A DNA stretch of 64,000 nucleotides from Cercospora beticola (Eukaryota > Ascomycota > Dothideomycetes > Mycosphaerellales > Mycosphaerellaceae), in assembly GCF_033473495.1 (NCBI RefSeq), contig NC_088941.1, forward strand, positions 1,860,001 through 1,924,000, written 5' to 3'. Each line of letters begins with the position of its first letter. The first letter of the stretch is position 1. The notes beneath the pieces are model-generated. The model was given only the letters and a program-made list of their open reading frames with translations. It did not search any database and was not told where the DNA came from. Made by a program: the position numbers and the translations under genes. This document shows positions 54,519-64,000 of this stretch, one piece after another.

Positions 54519-55831
54519 CGACTCAAGACTAGTCTCTCGAGCTCAGCAGGTGTGATTCCGACTCTTGTTACTTCTCTTCATTGCACGCTTCCAACATCGC
54601 CTTGCCGGAGCTGCTGGCGCAGGGAAACAGCGAATGCGGACATGGGCGTGAACGAGGTCCTCGAGATAACGCACGATTATGCTGTTCACAATCGTTAGTC
54701 AGCTGAGATCAGAGCAACATTTGCAAAAACCCCCATAACAGCCATGAACATATCCCTTCAATCTTCCCCCATCTCTGAGATAGATCGACGCCCATACTGC
54801 GACGGTCTTACTCACCGTTGCTGTGTTCAGTGGCCTACTCAAATGGGGCACTCGATCTTTCCATGTTGACATTGGGGCACCGCCTTTCCGACTGGACACA
54901 TCCCGTCCGACGAAGGGACAGGTAGCATGCCATGCACCTCGAATACAATTCCTCCTCGTGCAAGCTCGCCTTATTCGCATGTACGACCAAGCATCTTGAA
55001 TGCACATAGAGCCTGCGAATAATCGGTCAGGCCAAGCAGTCGAAGTACTCGGTATTCTCCAACGGCAGCCTAGGACAGTCCGAGGCAGGCAATTTGGTCA
55101 CCTTCGACCCGGCATTTTACTTGCGGATATTATGCGTCTTCGTCTGGAATCCTCTTGCGTAAGAAAGAAAACTAGAGGGAGGCCACACGTGGTCGAAGTC
55201 AGGCGGTGTTCAGACACGGACGAGAACAATCGGACGGGACCAGCATATCGGTCAAGGTAGGAGTAGATGTGCCGACGTCGTCGATGTCGATCGTATGGTC
55301 GAAAGAGCGGTCGATAAGTGCTGCATTTCTGCGTCGGCCGTTTGCTGTCTCCAGGAAGTTCTCTGGCGCTGCTTATCGACTTCCACTGGGCCTGCCCCGT
55401 CCTAGACAGGAGCTTCAGATCTGGTATGGTACAATGATCGTGGGCTGTGCAGAGATACTTGAAGCAACGACGGTTCAGCAATGTCCAACGGGCGACCGAG
55501 GACTTTGTTGAATAAAAGGCCAGCAAGGAATACACTTATGCCTCGAAGAACCTTGGCAGCTCCGATGAGTAAGCGGAGCTTTCAGACTCAGCTATGGCGT
55601 AGGTCCCCCAGACTAGTGAGACCTTATTGTTCCACGGACGCTCTTCGCAGTTTCGAAATTATCACGATTCTTCCGGATCATTGACATCACTGTGGCTTTG
55701 GCCGGGCTTTGCATATTTGCATATTACCGCTTCCATACTTGCGACGCTGTCAAACGAAGCACTATATCCACTCGCCATGCCTTCGAACAAGTATTCTTCC
55801 TCTCAGCATGTGACTCAGTCCTGCCAGCAGA
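54519..55831. other. Intergenic, 1.3 kb without a supported gene
   Basis: Frames up to 145 codons exist on both strands (minus 55098-55535, plus 55206-55511), but they lack domains and convincing splice sites. A TGACTCA at 55811-55817 lies 15 bp before the glycosylase ATG, too close to be a normal upstream element. Confidence 0.45.
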
Positions 55832-56725
55832 ATGGTAGTCCGTAGATCCAGCAGGCACGTCACACAGGCAACGCAAACTTCCAAAGCTCGGTCGACTGTC
55901 AAGCAACGAAAACAGAAATCCGAGAAAGCGAGCGGCGAAAGCAAAGATAAAGAAGCGACGCGAAGCCAGAAATTCGAGCGATGGAAAACGGACTCAAAGG
56001 ATTCTCCGTTCCCCAAGCATACAAGACCCACTCCCGAGGAGTGTAAGATCGCCCACGACTATCTCGACAAGCAACATGGCAGCGATGTAGACGCAGAATT
56101 CAACGATCCTTACACCCCGGAAACGATACACAATGTGCTTGACGCCATCGTCGTCGCCTTGCTCAGCGCAGCCACAAGCTGGTCAAATGCGAAGAGAGCA
56201 ATGGCGAGCATGGAGCAGAACTATGGGTCTGTCTTCGCATATGACGAGATTATGCGCCGGGGAAGAGAAGAGCTCCAAGAAACTATTCGCTGCGGAGGTC
56301 TTCATATCAGGAAATCCAAACTCATTTTCGAGATGCTCAATCAAGTGGAAGCTCGCAATGGAAAAGGCAACTGGGATCTCAATTACCTCTTCAACGTGAG
56401 CGATGAGGAAGCGATGCAAGAGCTGCTGAAGTATAAAGGCATTGGACCAAAATGTGCCTTTGTTGTTATGAACTGGTGTTTGAAGCGGAATGGCTTTACT
56501 GTCGATACTCATGTGTACCGTTTGGCCAAGCTGTGGGGATGGACACCTGAGAGCGCATCTAGAGAGAAAACGCAAGCTCATTTGGAGCACAGAATTCCGT
56601 CGGAGTTGAAGTTTAGGCTGCATTTTCTGATGATTCAGCATGGTCGGAAATGTGAGTATTGTCGTGGCGGGAGTAAATCGCAGGAGCCGTGCGAGGTAGC
56701 TCGTATGCAGAAGGAGAAGGAATAA
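55832..56725 (+). CDS. HhH-GPD superfamily DNA glycosylase (endonuclease III-like)
   Basis: A 297-residue single-exon gene. After a Lys/Ser-rich, probably disordered N-terminus of about 65 residues come the helices of the HhH-GPD fold (VLDAIVVALLSAATSWSNAK, YGSVFAYDEIM). The helix-hairpin-helix is LLKYKGIGPKCAFVVM, with K207 near the position of the catalytic lysine of bifunctional members. D225 in GFTVDTHVYRLAKLWGW is the conserved catalytic aspartate. The C-terminus HGRKCEYCRGGSKSQEPCEV has only three close cysteines, so a complete 4Fe-4S loop as in Nth is not apparent. It probably acts in nuclear base-excision repair; substrate specificity is unknown. Confidence 0.88.
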   Translation: MVVRRSSRHVTQATQTSKARSTVKQRKQKSEKASGESKDKEATRSQKFERWKTDSKDSPFPKHTRPTPEECKIAHDYLDKQHGSDVDAEFNDPYTPETIHNVLDAIVVALLSAATSWSNAKRAMASMEQNYGSVFAYDEIMRRGREELQETIRCGGLHIRKSKLIFEMLNQVEARNGKGNWDLNYLFNVSDEEAMQELLKYKGIGPKCAFVVMNWCLKRNGFTVDTHVYRLAKLWGWTPESASREKTQAHLEHRIPSELKFRLHFLMIQHGRKCEYCRGGSKSQEPCEVARMQKEKE

Positions 56726-57515
56726 GCAGATGCCGCGTTCGACGTTTGGAAAATCTTTCAATGTACTCATAGATGGTCAACAAGAGAGGAAGTATTGTGG
56801 AGTATGTCTTTAATACAGGTATGTCCCGGAACAATGGCGCCGAAGGGAGGCATAGTTGACCGGGTCTTGCTGCTGGAGCCTCGGAAGCACCGCTGACTCA
56901 CCTGTGACCCGCATCGAGCTTACGAAGGAAGCCGCTCTAGCACGTAATGGTTGGGACATCTCAATGCATCCTTCGCGAGTGGCCCTTGAGTAGCACATCA
57001 CAAGCTCTGGACTGGCATTGACATTACGCCATGGGGGCTGGTGAACATCGAAGCCAGATCCACCGAAGCCAGCTCCATCGCTAATGAAGTTTCCCTGGCG
57101 ATGAATGAGGCTGAGGACAAGCTTTCGGTCTTCCATCAACTGGGATCGTAGCTGGTGATCAGAATCGCCTCGGCCTCTGCTCTTCCTAGATGTCCTGGGT
57201 ACTCGGCAAGATTGACCTAGTAGACATAGTTCGCTGCTCCTTGCGAGTCCAAATCTCCGTGTCCTTGTGTGTGTGGGTAGAAAGATATTGAGATACTGCA
57301 ATATCGAATCTGTTACCTTCTTTACAAGGCGACATTGGTCGCGTGGTGCGGAATGTGTTCTGCGACCTCGCAGTGTGGTGTGATGGTAGCGACGCTCGGC
57401 GAAAAGCCCTGGAGGCAGCTGTGATGTGCAGAGACTACAGAGCGGAAGGCACGCGACTGCACGCGAAGCAGCTTCTCCGGGTGTACCCAAGAGGCAGCAA
57501 GAGAGTCGACGTTCT
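56726..57515. other. Convergent spacer glycosylase / zinc-cluster factor
   Basis: 790 bp. A 245-codon minus frame (56810-57547) overlaps the end of the zinc-cluster gene and is Arg/Cys/Leu-rich without a domain; I treat it as spurious. Confidence 0.4.
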
Positions 57516-59306
57516 TCACAACATGGGTTCTTGTCCCAGCATCTCATATTCTCTCTTTGCGGCTGCAGCGTAAGCCTCCGCTCCTAGCACCCGTGCAATG
57601 CTGAGAATCTCTTCAAGGAAGCGCGTCAATTTTTGAAGGCGTGGAGAGTGGCCCGTCGCTGCGTTGCCTACCTCACGCAAAGCGTCTACCGCGTCCTGAG
57701 CCACAGCCAGATCACGGGAGCACTGACTGTCATCAGCGCACCCGCTGCTGCCAGTGTTCGACATTGCTTCTGTGAACAGCATTAACAGGGCTGTGATCGG
57801 GTACGAGCTCCAGAGCCAAAAGAGAGCACGAGTTAGATACTTGTGCTGGTCTCGGAAGTAGAGCAGGGTAGAACGACTGGCGTCTATTGCAATGTCAAGG
57901 CTCGAGCTTATGGCATCTTCGTGTCCAACAGAGCGAGTCACCCTCGTCACTGCCTGGTGTATTGAACTGACACAGCGGTGGTACTCGAGACACAGAAAGA
58001 CCAGTTCCTCCTCAAGAGGCCCCGCAACCGAACAATCTTCACGATAAGTGAGGGCGGGTCGAATGTCGCTAGGCAAGGACGTTCGCCAATCCTCAAGGGC
58101 CTTGTCTAGGAGACGAATGTCTTTCAGAAGCTCAGCGTCTGACTTTCCGAGTGATTCCAAGCTGTACAATCTGGTATAGGCCTCAGACTTGATGAGGTTG
58201 AGGTGAAGATCCATTCCATATCGCACGCGACCATTCTCGTACGATGGCCAACGACCCTGAGGCAAGGTCAAGTCACACCATGCATTGCTCATGACAGTGG
58301 GACGTCCTGAGCGTATCGCGTGATCCACGTCGATGATATGAACGATCCAAAAAAGATCGCGATAAATGTGCTTCTCCTCCTCTGCAGAGCCGGATGGGGG
58401 CTTCAGGTGAGCGCCTAGGGCGAAGAGCGCGCGAGCTGCGAGGCAGAGATACATGTCGATACCCTCGAATGAGCCTAGAGCGAATATCCGCACTGTCATC
58501 AGTACGAGAGTCTGTACCAGCTCTAGGCTCGGCCTTCCCACCAGGATATGCGGCATGAGTAGGTGTACGATCGCGATGTCCGTTGACTGGATGGCGGGTG
58601 GCTGCTCTTGCGTATGCCAGTAGAACAATGGCGATACGGTGCACATTGCTAGTACACATGCCTGAGATGCTGTACATGCTGGTCGACCATAGGCCTTGTC
58701 GATTGTCGCCGAGAAAGAATCGTCCCTAAAGACTGGAAACATTTCTACCCATCTCGAAAATTTGTACCGTTGGAAGCATTGTTGCACGACTCCTTTGTCG
58801 GGTAATGTTGTGAAAGTCGAAGGATCGATTTGGCCGTATCCACTTGGACCGCCTAAGGGTGATGATTGGGCTGCTTCCTCGCCTGCGAGTTGGATCCATT
58901 TCTGCCCCTGACCGGAGAGAAAAGGAATTGAATAGTCAGCGGAAGGGAGACGCTGATCAGTGATGAGGACGTCAGAAAGCTTCGATCTCAGTCCATTTGG
59001 CCCGCGATCGGGAGTGACGCCCTCGCCACGGTTCTGGGAAGAAGGCAAGCCGAGTCGAGTCAGCACGGTGTCGACCTTCGCGAGCCTCTGTTCCAAAGTT
59101 CTCATGCGAGACTTCGCTGTTCGTCCACGCGGATTGAGTGGCCGGTCGAAAGTGCAGGCATGTTTGTAGTAGGCGCAGTTCTCGCAGCTCTTTCCCACGA
59201 CTTCTATCTCGCAACGGATCTTCCGCGAGTAACACGAGTCACAGCTTCTTTTGAGCCATCTCGTCGAGTCAGTACTGCTTGTATCGCTGATATCAGCATG
59301 TGACAT
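57516..59306 (-). CDS. Zn2Cys6 transcription factor with fungal_trans domain
   Basis: A 596-residue single-exon gene. The zinc cluster is C22, C25, C32, C41, C44, C51 (CDSCYSRKIRC, then CENC), with the second half spaced by eight residues. A basic linker RGRTAKSRMRTLEQRLAKV with coiled-coil character follows, as usual for dimerisation. The central fungal-specific transcription factor domain includes FSRWVEMFPVFRDDSF, HILVGRPSLELVQTLVLMTV and DLFWIVHIIDVDHAIRSGRP, the last being the conserved motif of this domain. The longer frame begins at a GTG (59351); ATG 59306 is the first real start. Targets unknown. Confidence 0.9.
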   Translation of the reverse strand: MSHADISDTSSTDSTRWLKRSCDSCYSRKIRCEIEVVGKSCENCAYYKHACTFDRPLNPRGRTAKSRMRTLEQRLAKVDTVLTRLGLPSSQNRGEGVTPDRGPNGLRSKLSDVLITDQRLPSADYSIPFLSGQGQKWIQLAGEEAAQSSPLGGPSGYGQIDPSTFTTLPDKGVVQQCFQRYKFSRWVEMFPVFRDDSFSATIDKAYGRPACTASQACVLAMCTVSPLFYWHTQEQPPAIQSTDIAIVHLLMPHILVGRPSLELVQTLVLMTVRIFALGSFEGIDMYLCLAARALFALGAHLKPPSGSAEEEKHIYRDLFWIVHIIDVDHAIRSGRPTVMSNAWCDLTLPQGRWPSYENGRVRYGMDLHLNLIKSEAYTRLYSLESLGKSDAELLKDIRLLDKALEDWRTSLPSDIRPALTYREDCSVAGPLEEELVFLCLEYHRCVSSIHQAVTRVTRSVGHEDAISSSLDIAIDASRSTLLYFRDQHKYLTRALFWLWSSYPITALLMLFTEAMSNTGSSGCADDSQCSRDLAVAQDAVDALREVGNAATGHSPRLQKLTRFLEEILSIARVLGAEAYAAAAKREYEMLGQEPML

Positions 59307-59906
59307 GATTAGCCGAATGCACGCAACGCCACCGCGTAGGATGAGTAGCACAAGAATCGATCAAGCTCCTTCCAAAGCTAGCAGAATCTGGACAAATGGT
59401 GGAGAACCAGAGACGACTGTGGGCATCGAAATGTCAATGCTGCTCCCGCTGACTAATAAAGTTTGGGTTATGTTATGTTGCAACTCTAATGATGAGATTT
59501 TGCGGCACCTAGGCTAGCGAAACAGTCAAGCTGACATGATTAACGCAGGGCCAATCTAACTCAAGGATTCGTCTGGCCCAATCAAGGAGCTGACGGCATC
59601 TTGTGTCAGAGGAGTCCCGATGGATTCAAGCGCATCTCAGAGCCCTCTCGATACCGTGCGGCTCTTTATCATAGCCTTTAGTCTACAGTTCAAGCCGAGG
59701 GGTCTCTCCAATTGGAGCACGCGCACAGGCTCACGACCGCCACCGCGGCACTAGTAAACGCCATGTCTGAGTTGAGGGGTCGACATGGATAGGCGGCTCA
59801 AGATCGCGTGGACTCTCTGTTTCCTGATAATCACCAGCATTGGTTTGTACAGTAAGTCGACATCGAGGCTGGCAGAGCGAGGCGTGCTTACAGACGGCGT
59901 GAAGCT
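59307..59906. other. Divergent promoter region zinc-cluster factor / PI-PLC-like gene
   Basis: 600 bp. A 46-codon reading frame from ATG 59785 to TGA 59923-59925 with a hydrophobic N-terminus overlaps the start of the next gene in another frame. No other gene seen. Confidence 0.45.
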
Positions 59907-61135
59907 ATGCGACTTCCGACTGTGAGTTGACTCCTCAGTGCAGCTCGAACGCCACTAACGCGCAACAGCTACTTCCATTTGCTGTGAGCTTCGGCCTCTA
60001 TGGCCAGCCAGCGCATGCTTCCATCTGGGGCTCAGTCAAGCATGGCAACTCCAAACTCATCCGCATGAACCAGGTTCAAGTTATCGGCACCCACAACTCA
60101 TACCATCGCGAAATAGCGCTCTCGGAACGCAAAGCACTCGAGCAATACATTCCAGGATTTGAAGATCTATATTACTCGCACTCTTCTCTACAAGATCAAC
60201 TAGAATACCAGCAAGTGCGCTCCTTCGAACTCGATCTGCACTCCGACGAAGAAGGCGGTCTCTACGCCAACCCTCTGATATGGAAGCTGTCCAACCTCAC
60301 CACCGGACCCAATGGAACCGCACCATATGACAACACCGTGATGCAGCAACCCGGCCTCAAAGTCTTCCACATCACCGACGTCGACACCAACTCCGTCTGC
60401 CATACCTTCACGGACTGCCTCACCCAACTCAAAACCTGGTCCGACGCCAACCCGACCCATCTCCCCATCACAATCGACCTCGAACTCAAAACCGACGCCT
60501 TCGCCGCAGCCCTCGGCGGCGTGAACTCCACCGAAGCAACCTCTTTCACCCTTCCCCGGATCCTCAACGTCGATACGGAAATCCTCTCTATCCTCCCCCG
60601 CTCCAAACTCATCGTCCCCGACGACATTCGACGCAAAGACCTAACACTCGAAGCCTCCGTCCTCAAACATGGCTGGCCCACAATGGAGAAAGCGCGAGGG
60701 AAATTCATGTTCTTCTTCGACAACGACCCTTCCAATTCAACCACCGATATCCGAACCTTGTACCGCTCCGATGGCCACGAATCGCTCCAAGACCGCATCG
60801 TATTCACGAATGCAGTCGAAGGCGAAGAGGATTGTGCTTTTATCAAGTATAATAATCCTTATGATATTAAAGCAATTCAACGACTCGTGCGATTGGGATA
60901 TTATGTTCGGACGCGATCCGATGAGCCGATTTCCACTGTTTTGGAGAATAATACAACGATGCGGGACGCGGCGTTCACGAGCGGTGCGCAGATTATCAGT
61001 ACAGATTTTCCGGTTTATGGGATGAGTTCGAGATGGGATCGAGATTACGCAGTGACATTGGGGAGGGGGAAAGTGGCGAAGTGTAATCATGTAACTGCAC
61101 CATCGTGGTGTAAGGATGAGATGGTGCAGGATTAG
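59907..61135 (+). CDS. Secreted Ca2+-dependent PI-PLC-like phosphodiesterase
   Basis: A tiny first exon (59907-59921, MRLPT) joins across a 47 bp intron (GTGAGT, CACTAAC branch, CAACAG) to 59969-61135, giving 393 residues. The junction creates a signal peptide, MRLPT-LLPFAVSFGLYG, with cleavage likely after QPAHA. The body is a TIM-barrel phosphodiesterase of the Ca2+-dependent phosphoinositide phospholipase C type: MNQVQVIGTHNSYHRE (first catalytic His), SFELDLHSDEEGG, LKVFHITDVDT (second His), ITIDLELK, GKFMFFFDND and ISTDFPVYG. Several NxT/S sequons fit secretion. It would hydrolyse phosphoinositide-like phosphodiesters outside the cell; the actual substrate is unknown. Confidence 0.86.
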
Positions 61136-61312
61136 AAGTGGATGCTCATGTATATAGAGGATGGAAGATGTGCATGGAGCTGGGACGATGGAAGTAATGT
61201 TTGAGATGAGATCTGTTCACGACGGCATGCATATACACGGTTCCAGGAAAGTGCAAGTTTCTGAATGCCGATTCAATACTAGCTCTCATACGCAGGGCTT
61301 TTGGCATTTGCC

Positions 61313-62662
61313 CTACTCGGCCGGAACCTGCTGAGTCGCGCAATGGATTCCGCCGCCTTGCATAGGCAACTGATACAACCTCACTTGCTCCACCTTCCTT
61401 CCAGGGAATTGCTCCCCGATCAGCCTCGCCGCATCGGCATCTCTTTGCTCTTGTCCGAAAGCCGGAACGATGACAGCTCCATTGACAATGTGGAAATTCA
61501 CATAGGAAGCGACAGGTCCGGATTCCGGGTGATAGTCCTTTCCCAAAAGAGCTTGGACATCTGGTTCCGGCACATCAATCGTCGTGAACTTGCGACCTTT
61601 GGCGTCAGTCTCTTTGCCTAGAACTTGTTTGAGCGCAAGGTAGCTTTCCATTTCATAAGCGTCATCTTTGTGGAAAGGCCTCCCGAGTAGCACGACTCCG
61701 GGCGCAGCGAATCGGGCCAGAGCATCGATATGGTCATCTGTAATATCGTAGCCACGTCGACCAGGGATCCAGATCGTCTTTTCGATACCAAAGCAATGCG
61801 CGAAGTAAGACTCCATTGTCGCTTTGTCGATCCCTGGATTTCGATTAGGATTTAGGATGGCAGACTCGGTCGCGAGCATAGTGCCTTCGCCGTCCCACAT
61901 CAGTCCACCTCCTTCGGCAATGAAGGGTGCTAAGACGTAGGCTTTGTTGATTTTCTCGGCTGCGGTTGGCGCAGTGTAAGAGTCTGCAGTTTGTGCATTC
62001 TTTCTGCCCCATTGGTTGAAGCTCAAGATCATGCCGACAATTGTGCTAGAATTGTTCCTCTTGCCTGAGCCAACTCCAGGAGTGTCTTTCTCGCCCCAGG
62101 ATATGGACACGGGACCTGCTTGGGACCGCACGAACACAGGTGCAACGTCTCGTGCCCACAGGGAATGGACGTTCGGAGATTCGTGTATAGACACATTTTT
62201 GGCTTTGCCGAGTGCTTCTCGAATAGACTGCAGGTTGGTATCTTCTTTTCCATTTCCCTCACCGGACTTCGAATCGCGGACGAGTATGTGCAGAGGTTCA
62301 TATTTGGCTATCGCTCGTGCGATATTGGCTATTTCTTGTCGAGTCGCGGTAACTTCGCCGCCAGGGTAGTCGTATTCTTCTCCAGATACGGACTGGAGGG
62401 TCGGCCACGTCATTACTGTACACTCATGACGATCCGTCTCTGCAGGAAGATGGAAGCCTTGTGGTGGAGCCATTCTCGAGGTGGCAGAGTGTTGATGTGG
62501 TCGGACTCGAATAGCAAAGGTGGACTTCGTGCCTGAGGTTGTGAAGCCACGACTTTGTGACCGTACTACGTTCAGTCTTGAGGCAGAACACTTGCTGACC
62601 ACTTTGAGCCAGCAATACTGTTGATGTGAAGACAAGAATGTGGTCACGAAAATAGCTTGCAT
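61313..62662 (-). CDS. Agmatine deiminase / porphyromonas-type peptidylarginine deiminase family
   Basis: A 449-residue protein of the pentein fold. Catalytic features visible: SLWARDVAPVFVR (Asp), EGGGLMWDGEGTMLATES, DITDDHIDALARF (His) and C441 in MQGGGIHCATQQ. Bacterial and plant AguA convert agmatine to N-carbamoylputrescine and ammonia; eukaryotic PAD_porph members are mostly untested, so agmatine is a likely, not proven, substrate. The first 63 residues, ahead of an internal ATG (62473, MAPPQGFHLPAETDRHE) where most homologues would begin, contain no Asp or Glu and many Arg/Ser, like a mitochondrial presequence. It is convergent with the PI-PLC gene. Confidence 0.9.
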   Translation of the reverse strand: MQAIFVTTFLSSHQQYCWLKVVSKCSASRLNVVRSQSRGFTTSGTKSTFAIRVRPHQHSATSRMAPPQGFHLPAETDRHECTVMTWPTLQSVSGEEYDYPGGEVTATRQEIANIARAIAKYEPLHILVRDSKSGEGNGKEDTNLQSIREALGKAKNVSIHESPNVHSLWARDVAPVFVRSQAGPVSISWGEKDTPGVGSGKRNNSSTIVGMILSFNQWGRKNAQTADSYTAPTAAEKINKAYVLAPFIAEGGGLMWDGEGTMLATESAILNPNRNPGIDKATMESYFAHCFGIEKTIWIPGRRGYDITDDHIDALARFAAPGVVLLGRPFHKDDAYEMESYLALKQVLGKETDAKGRKFTTIDVPEPDVQALLGKDYHPESGPVASYVNFHIVNGAVIVPAFGQEQRDADAARLIGEQFPGRKVEQVRLYQLPMQGGGIHCATQQVPAE

Positions 62663-62927
62663 GCGAGCTTTCTTGTATTGGGTCTAGAAAGGTGATGTGC
62701 TGGCTCAAGCAGTGGATGCTGTGTACTCGGCGAAGTGCGATGCAACAAATACGGTGGCTCGCGAGGAGTGATGGGTAGCGAGGTGGATGGTCATATCCTA
62801 GTCTTGTGCTTGGCGCGACCTCGTCTCGCTTCGCATGTGCCTTCCTGATTTGGCAGCCCGTTCACATGGCTGACCTTGGCACCGTAGCGAGGGAGCAGAA
62901 CGGTACGGCACGCGGTCGTCACGCTTC

Positions 62928-64000
62928 TCAAGGAGGAGTCCATTCTAGCCTGTCGGCAAGTGATTCCAAAGCCAGCTCTCCCCCAGCTCTGCTTAGCCCA
63001 CGTAATCCGGCAACCAGGAACTTCAAGCTTTGATCGAATTGATCCTGCAGCGCAGCGATACTGCTGAATCGGGTTGTCCTCGCAAGCGTCTCGCTGAGCT
63101 CCAGAATTCCCGTGATCGCATCTCTCACAGGCTCAAGCTTGGGGGACAATAAGAGACTCATCTGTAGTCTGGTCTCGTATTCTTGCCAGATGGACACCAT
63201 AGCGTCAATATCCGATGCTACATCCATCGATTGTGCCATGTCTTGGTGAATGGTGCTGGCGGTAGTAGCAATGAAGAAGTGTAGAGTGTCAGTGAACCAC
63301 AACAATCGTTGACGTAGCGCCAGATCCAGTGTCGATTGCTGTTGCTCCGACCGCAGCTTGAAGAAGCCCTTTGTCATCAGGCTGCTCGCGTGATGGACTT
63401 GCAGCAGGAAAGAAAAGACCTTGGCATGCGTGTTGGACGTCCTGTAGCCTGTGATATTCTGAAGAGGCCATGCGAGAATGTATTCCAGCGTGAAAGAATT
63501 CAGAAGACGAGTAGTAGATGTCGAGATTGTGCCTACCTCACCAGAAGGTGTATCAACTTGGATACAGTTCGGATCAACATTGCCACATGTGCCGATTGAA
63601 GTCCGCGCCAGCTCTACCAGCATGAAGCGATCGTTCCAGGCTTTTGAATCCCCTTTGACCACAATGCGTTTGACCACAGCATCGGCGAAATCTCGAAAGG
63701 CGATGCCATTGCCGGAGAAGAAGATCATCGGAAGTCCTAATATGGTTGAAGACAGACCGTGTTCTTCTCTGAGGCTTTTGAGGAGCAAGGGAGTACAGTC
63801 ATGGCCGACTTTGGCGATCCACGCTGATAGTTCGTCATCCAAGATCTGAGAAAACGAGACGAGCGAGTCTGTGACCTGCTGATGACTAATTGTGGGCATA
63901 TCTGCTGCCTCATTCGTAATCTCATTCAGACCGGGATGTAGACGATTCAGAAAAGCACGGCTTTTACCGAGCGCGAAGAGTCTGTCAGCATAGATGTCGA
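62928..64000 (-). CDS. Gamma-tubulin complex component (Spc97/Spc98/GCP family), C-terminal part
   Basis: The frame is open from the stop at 62928 to the right edge, so the N-terminus is missing; about 357 codons are visible, starting DIYADRLFALGKSRAFLNRL. The diagnostic region is LEYILAWPLQNITGYRTSNT then VFSFLLQVHHASSLM, followed by ALRQRLLWFTDTLHFFIATT and DIDAMVSIWQEYETRLQMSLLLS. This corresponds to the GRIP2 domain of GCPs that contacts gamma-tubulin. The divergence from canonical GCP2/3 suggests a GCP4/5/6-type member, with low certainty. The start at 63899 seen inside the frame is not the real one. Confidence 0.8.
   Translation of the reverse strand, partial: DIYADRLFALGKSRAFLNRLHPGLNEITNEAADMPTISHQQVTDSLVSFSQILDDELSAWIAKVGHDCTPLLLKSLREEHGLSSTILGLPMIFFSGNGIAFRDFADAVVKRIVVKGDSKAWNDRFMLVELARTSIGTCGNVDPNCIQVDTPSGEVGTISTSTTRLLNSFTLEYILAWPLQNITGYRTSNTHAKVFSFLLQVHHASSLMTKGFFKLRSEQQQSTLDLALRQRLLWFTDTLHFFIATTASTIHQDMAQSMDVASDIDAMVSIWQEYETRLQMSLLLSPKLEPVRDAITGILELSETLARTTRFSSIAALQDQFDQSLKFLVAGLRGLSRAGGELALESLADRLEWTPP

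Noticed and set aside
56810..57547. 245-codon minus-strand frame after the glycosylase gene
   Set aside because: It starts inside the coding end of the zinc-cluster factor in another frame and has chance-like Cys/Arg/Leu composition.
59307..59351. Upstream extension of the zinc-cluster factor
   Set aside because: It begins with GTG, and the added residues are hydrophobic and unlike family N-termini.

Overview
The window is nuclear DNA of a filamentous ascomycete (Pezizomycotina). Most multi-exon genes have 47-90 bp GT-AG introns with CTAAC/CTGAC-type branch points, coding density is moderate, and the gene set is typically fungal: Zn2Cys6 regulators, Sen2, Cut12, Gcn2, hybrid histidine kinase, Spc1, Rbx1 and aspartokinase. 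Protein style (DUF6604, LPxYD-type unknowns, small secreted proteins) fits a Dothideomycete, possibly Mycosphaerellaceae, but the class is an inference. No rRNA, tRNA, transposon or CRISPR could be supported.

Layout. 1-15 kb is accessory in character: a truncated Zn2Cys6 factor at the left edge, an unknown LPTYD protein, then a tandem array of two DEDDh exonuclease paralogues (6.3-9.4 kb) with decayed fragments of further copies between them and similar TATA-bearing promoters. Sen2, a second Zn2Cys6 factor and an unknown PPxY-containing protein follow. 15-28 kb holds a hydrophilic 'allergen-type' protein, a small unknown protein, a multi-pass membrane protein with three 38-residue repeats, a PhyH-type dioxygenase and a four-exon hybrid histidine kinase. 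28-46 kb is mostly housekeeping: DUF6604 protein, 3-phosphoglycerate dehydrogenase, Rbx1, signal peptidase subunit Spc1, CorA-type Mg2+ transporter, Cut12 and a six-exon GCN2. 46-49 kb contains two small secreted proteins with similar signal peptides and the 25-residue ribosomal protein eL41. 49-64 kb carries an FHA-domain kinase, aspartokinase, a small frameshifted gene, an HhH-GPD DNA glycosylase, a third Zn2Cys6 factor, a secreted PI-PLC-like enzyme, an agmatine-deiminase-type enzyme and the C-terminal part of a gamma-tubulin complex protein that leaves the right edge.

How they fit together. There is no operon logic; neighbours are arranged convergently or divergently with short spacers. 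Loose themes are amino-acid control and supply (GCN2, 3-PGDH, aspartokinase) and cell division (Cut12, gamma-tubulin complex, FHA kinase). The most unusual stretches are the exonuclease array and the secreted-protein pair. Gene models were built by joining reading frames at GT-AG sites; all joins preserve phase, but none is confirmed by RNA evidence.
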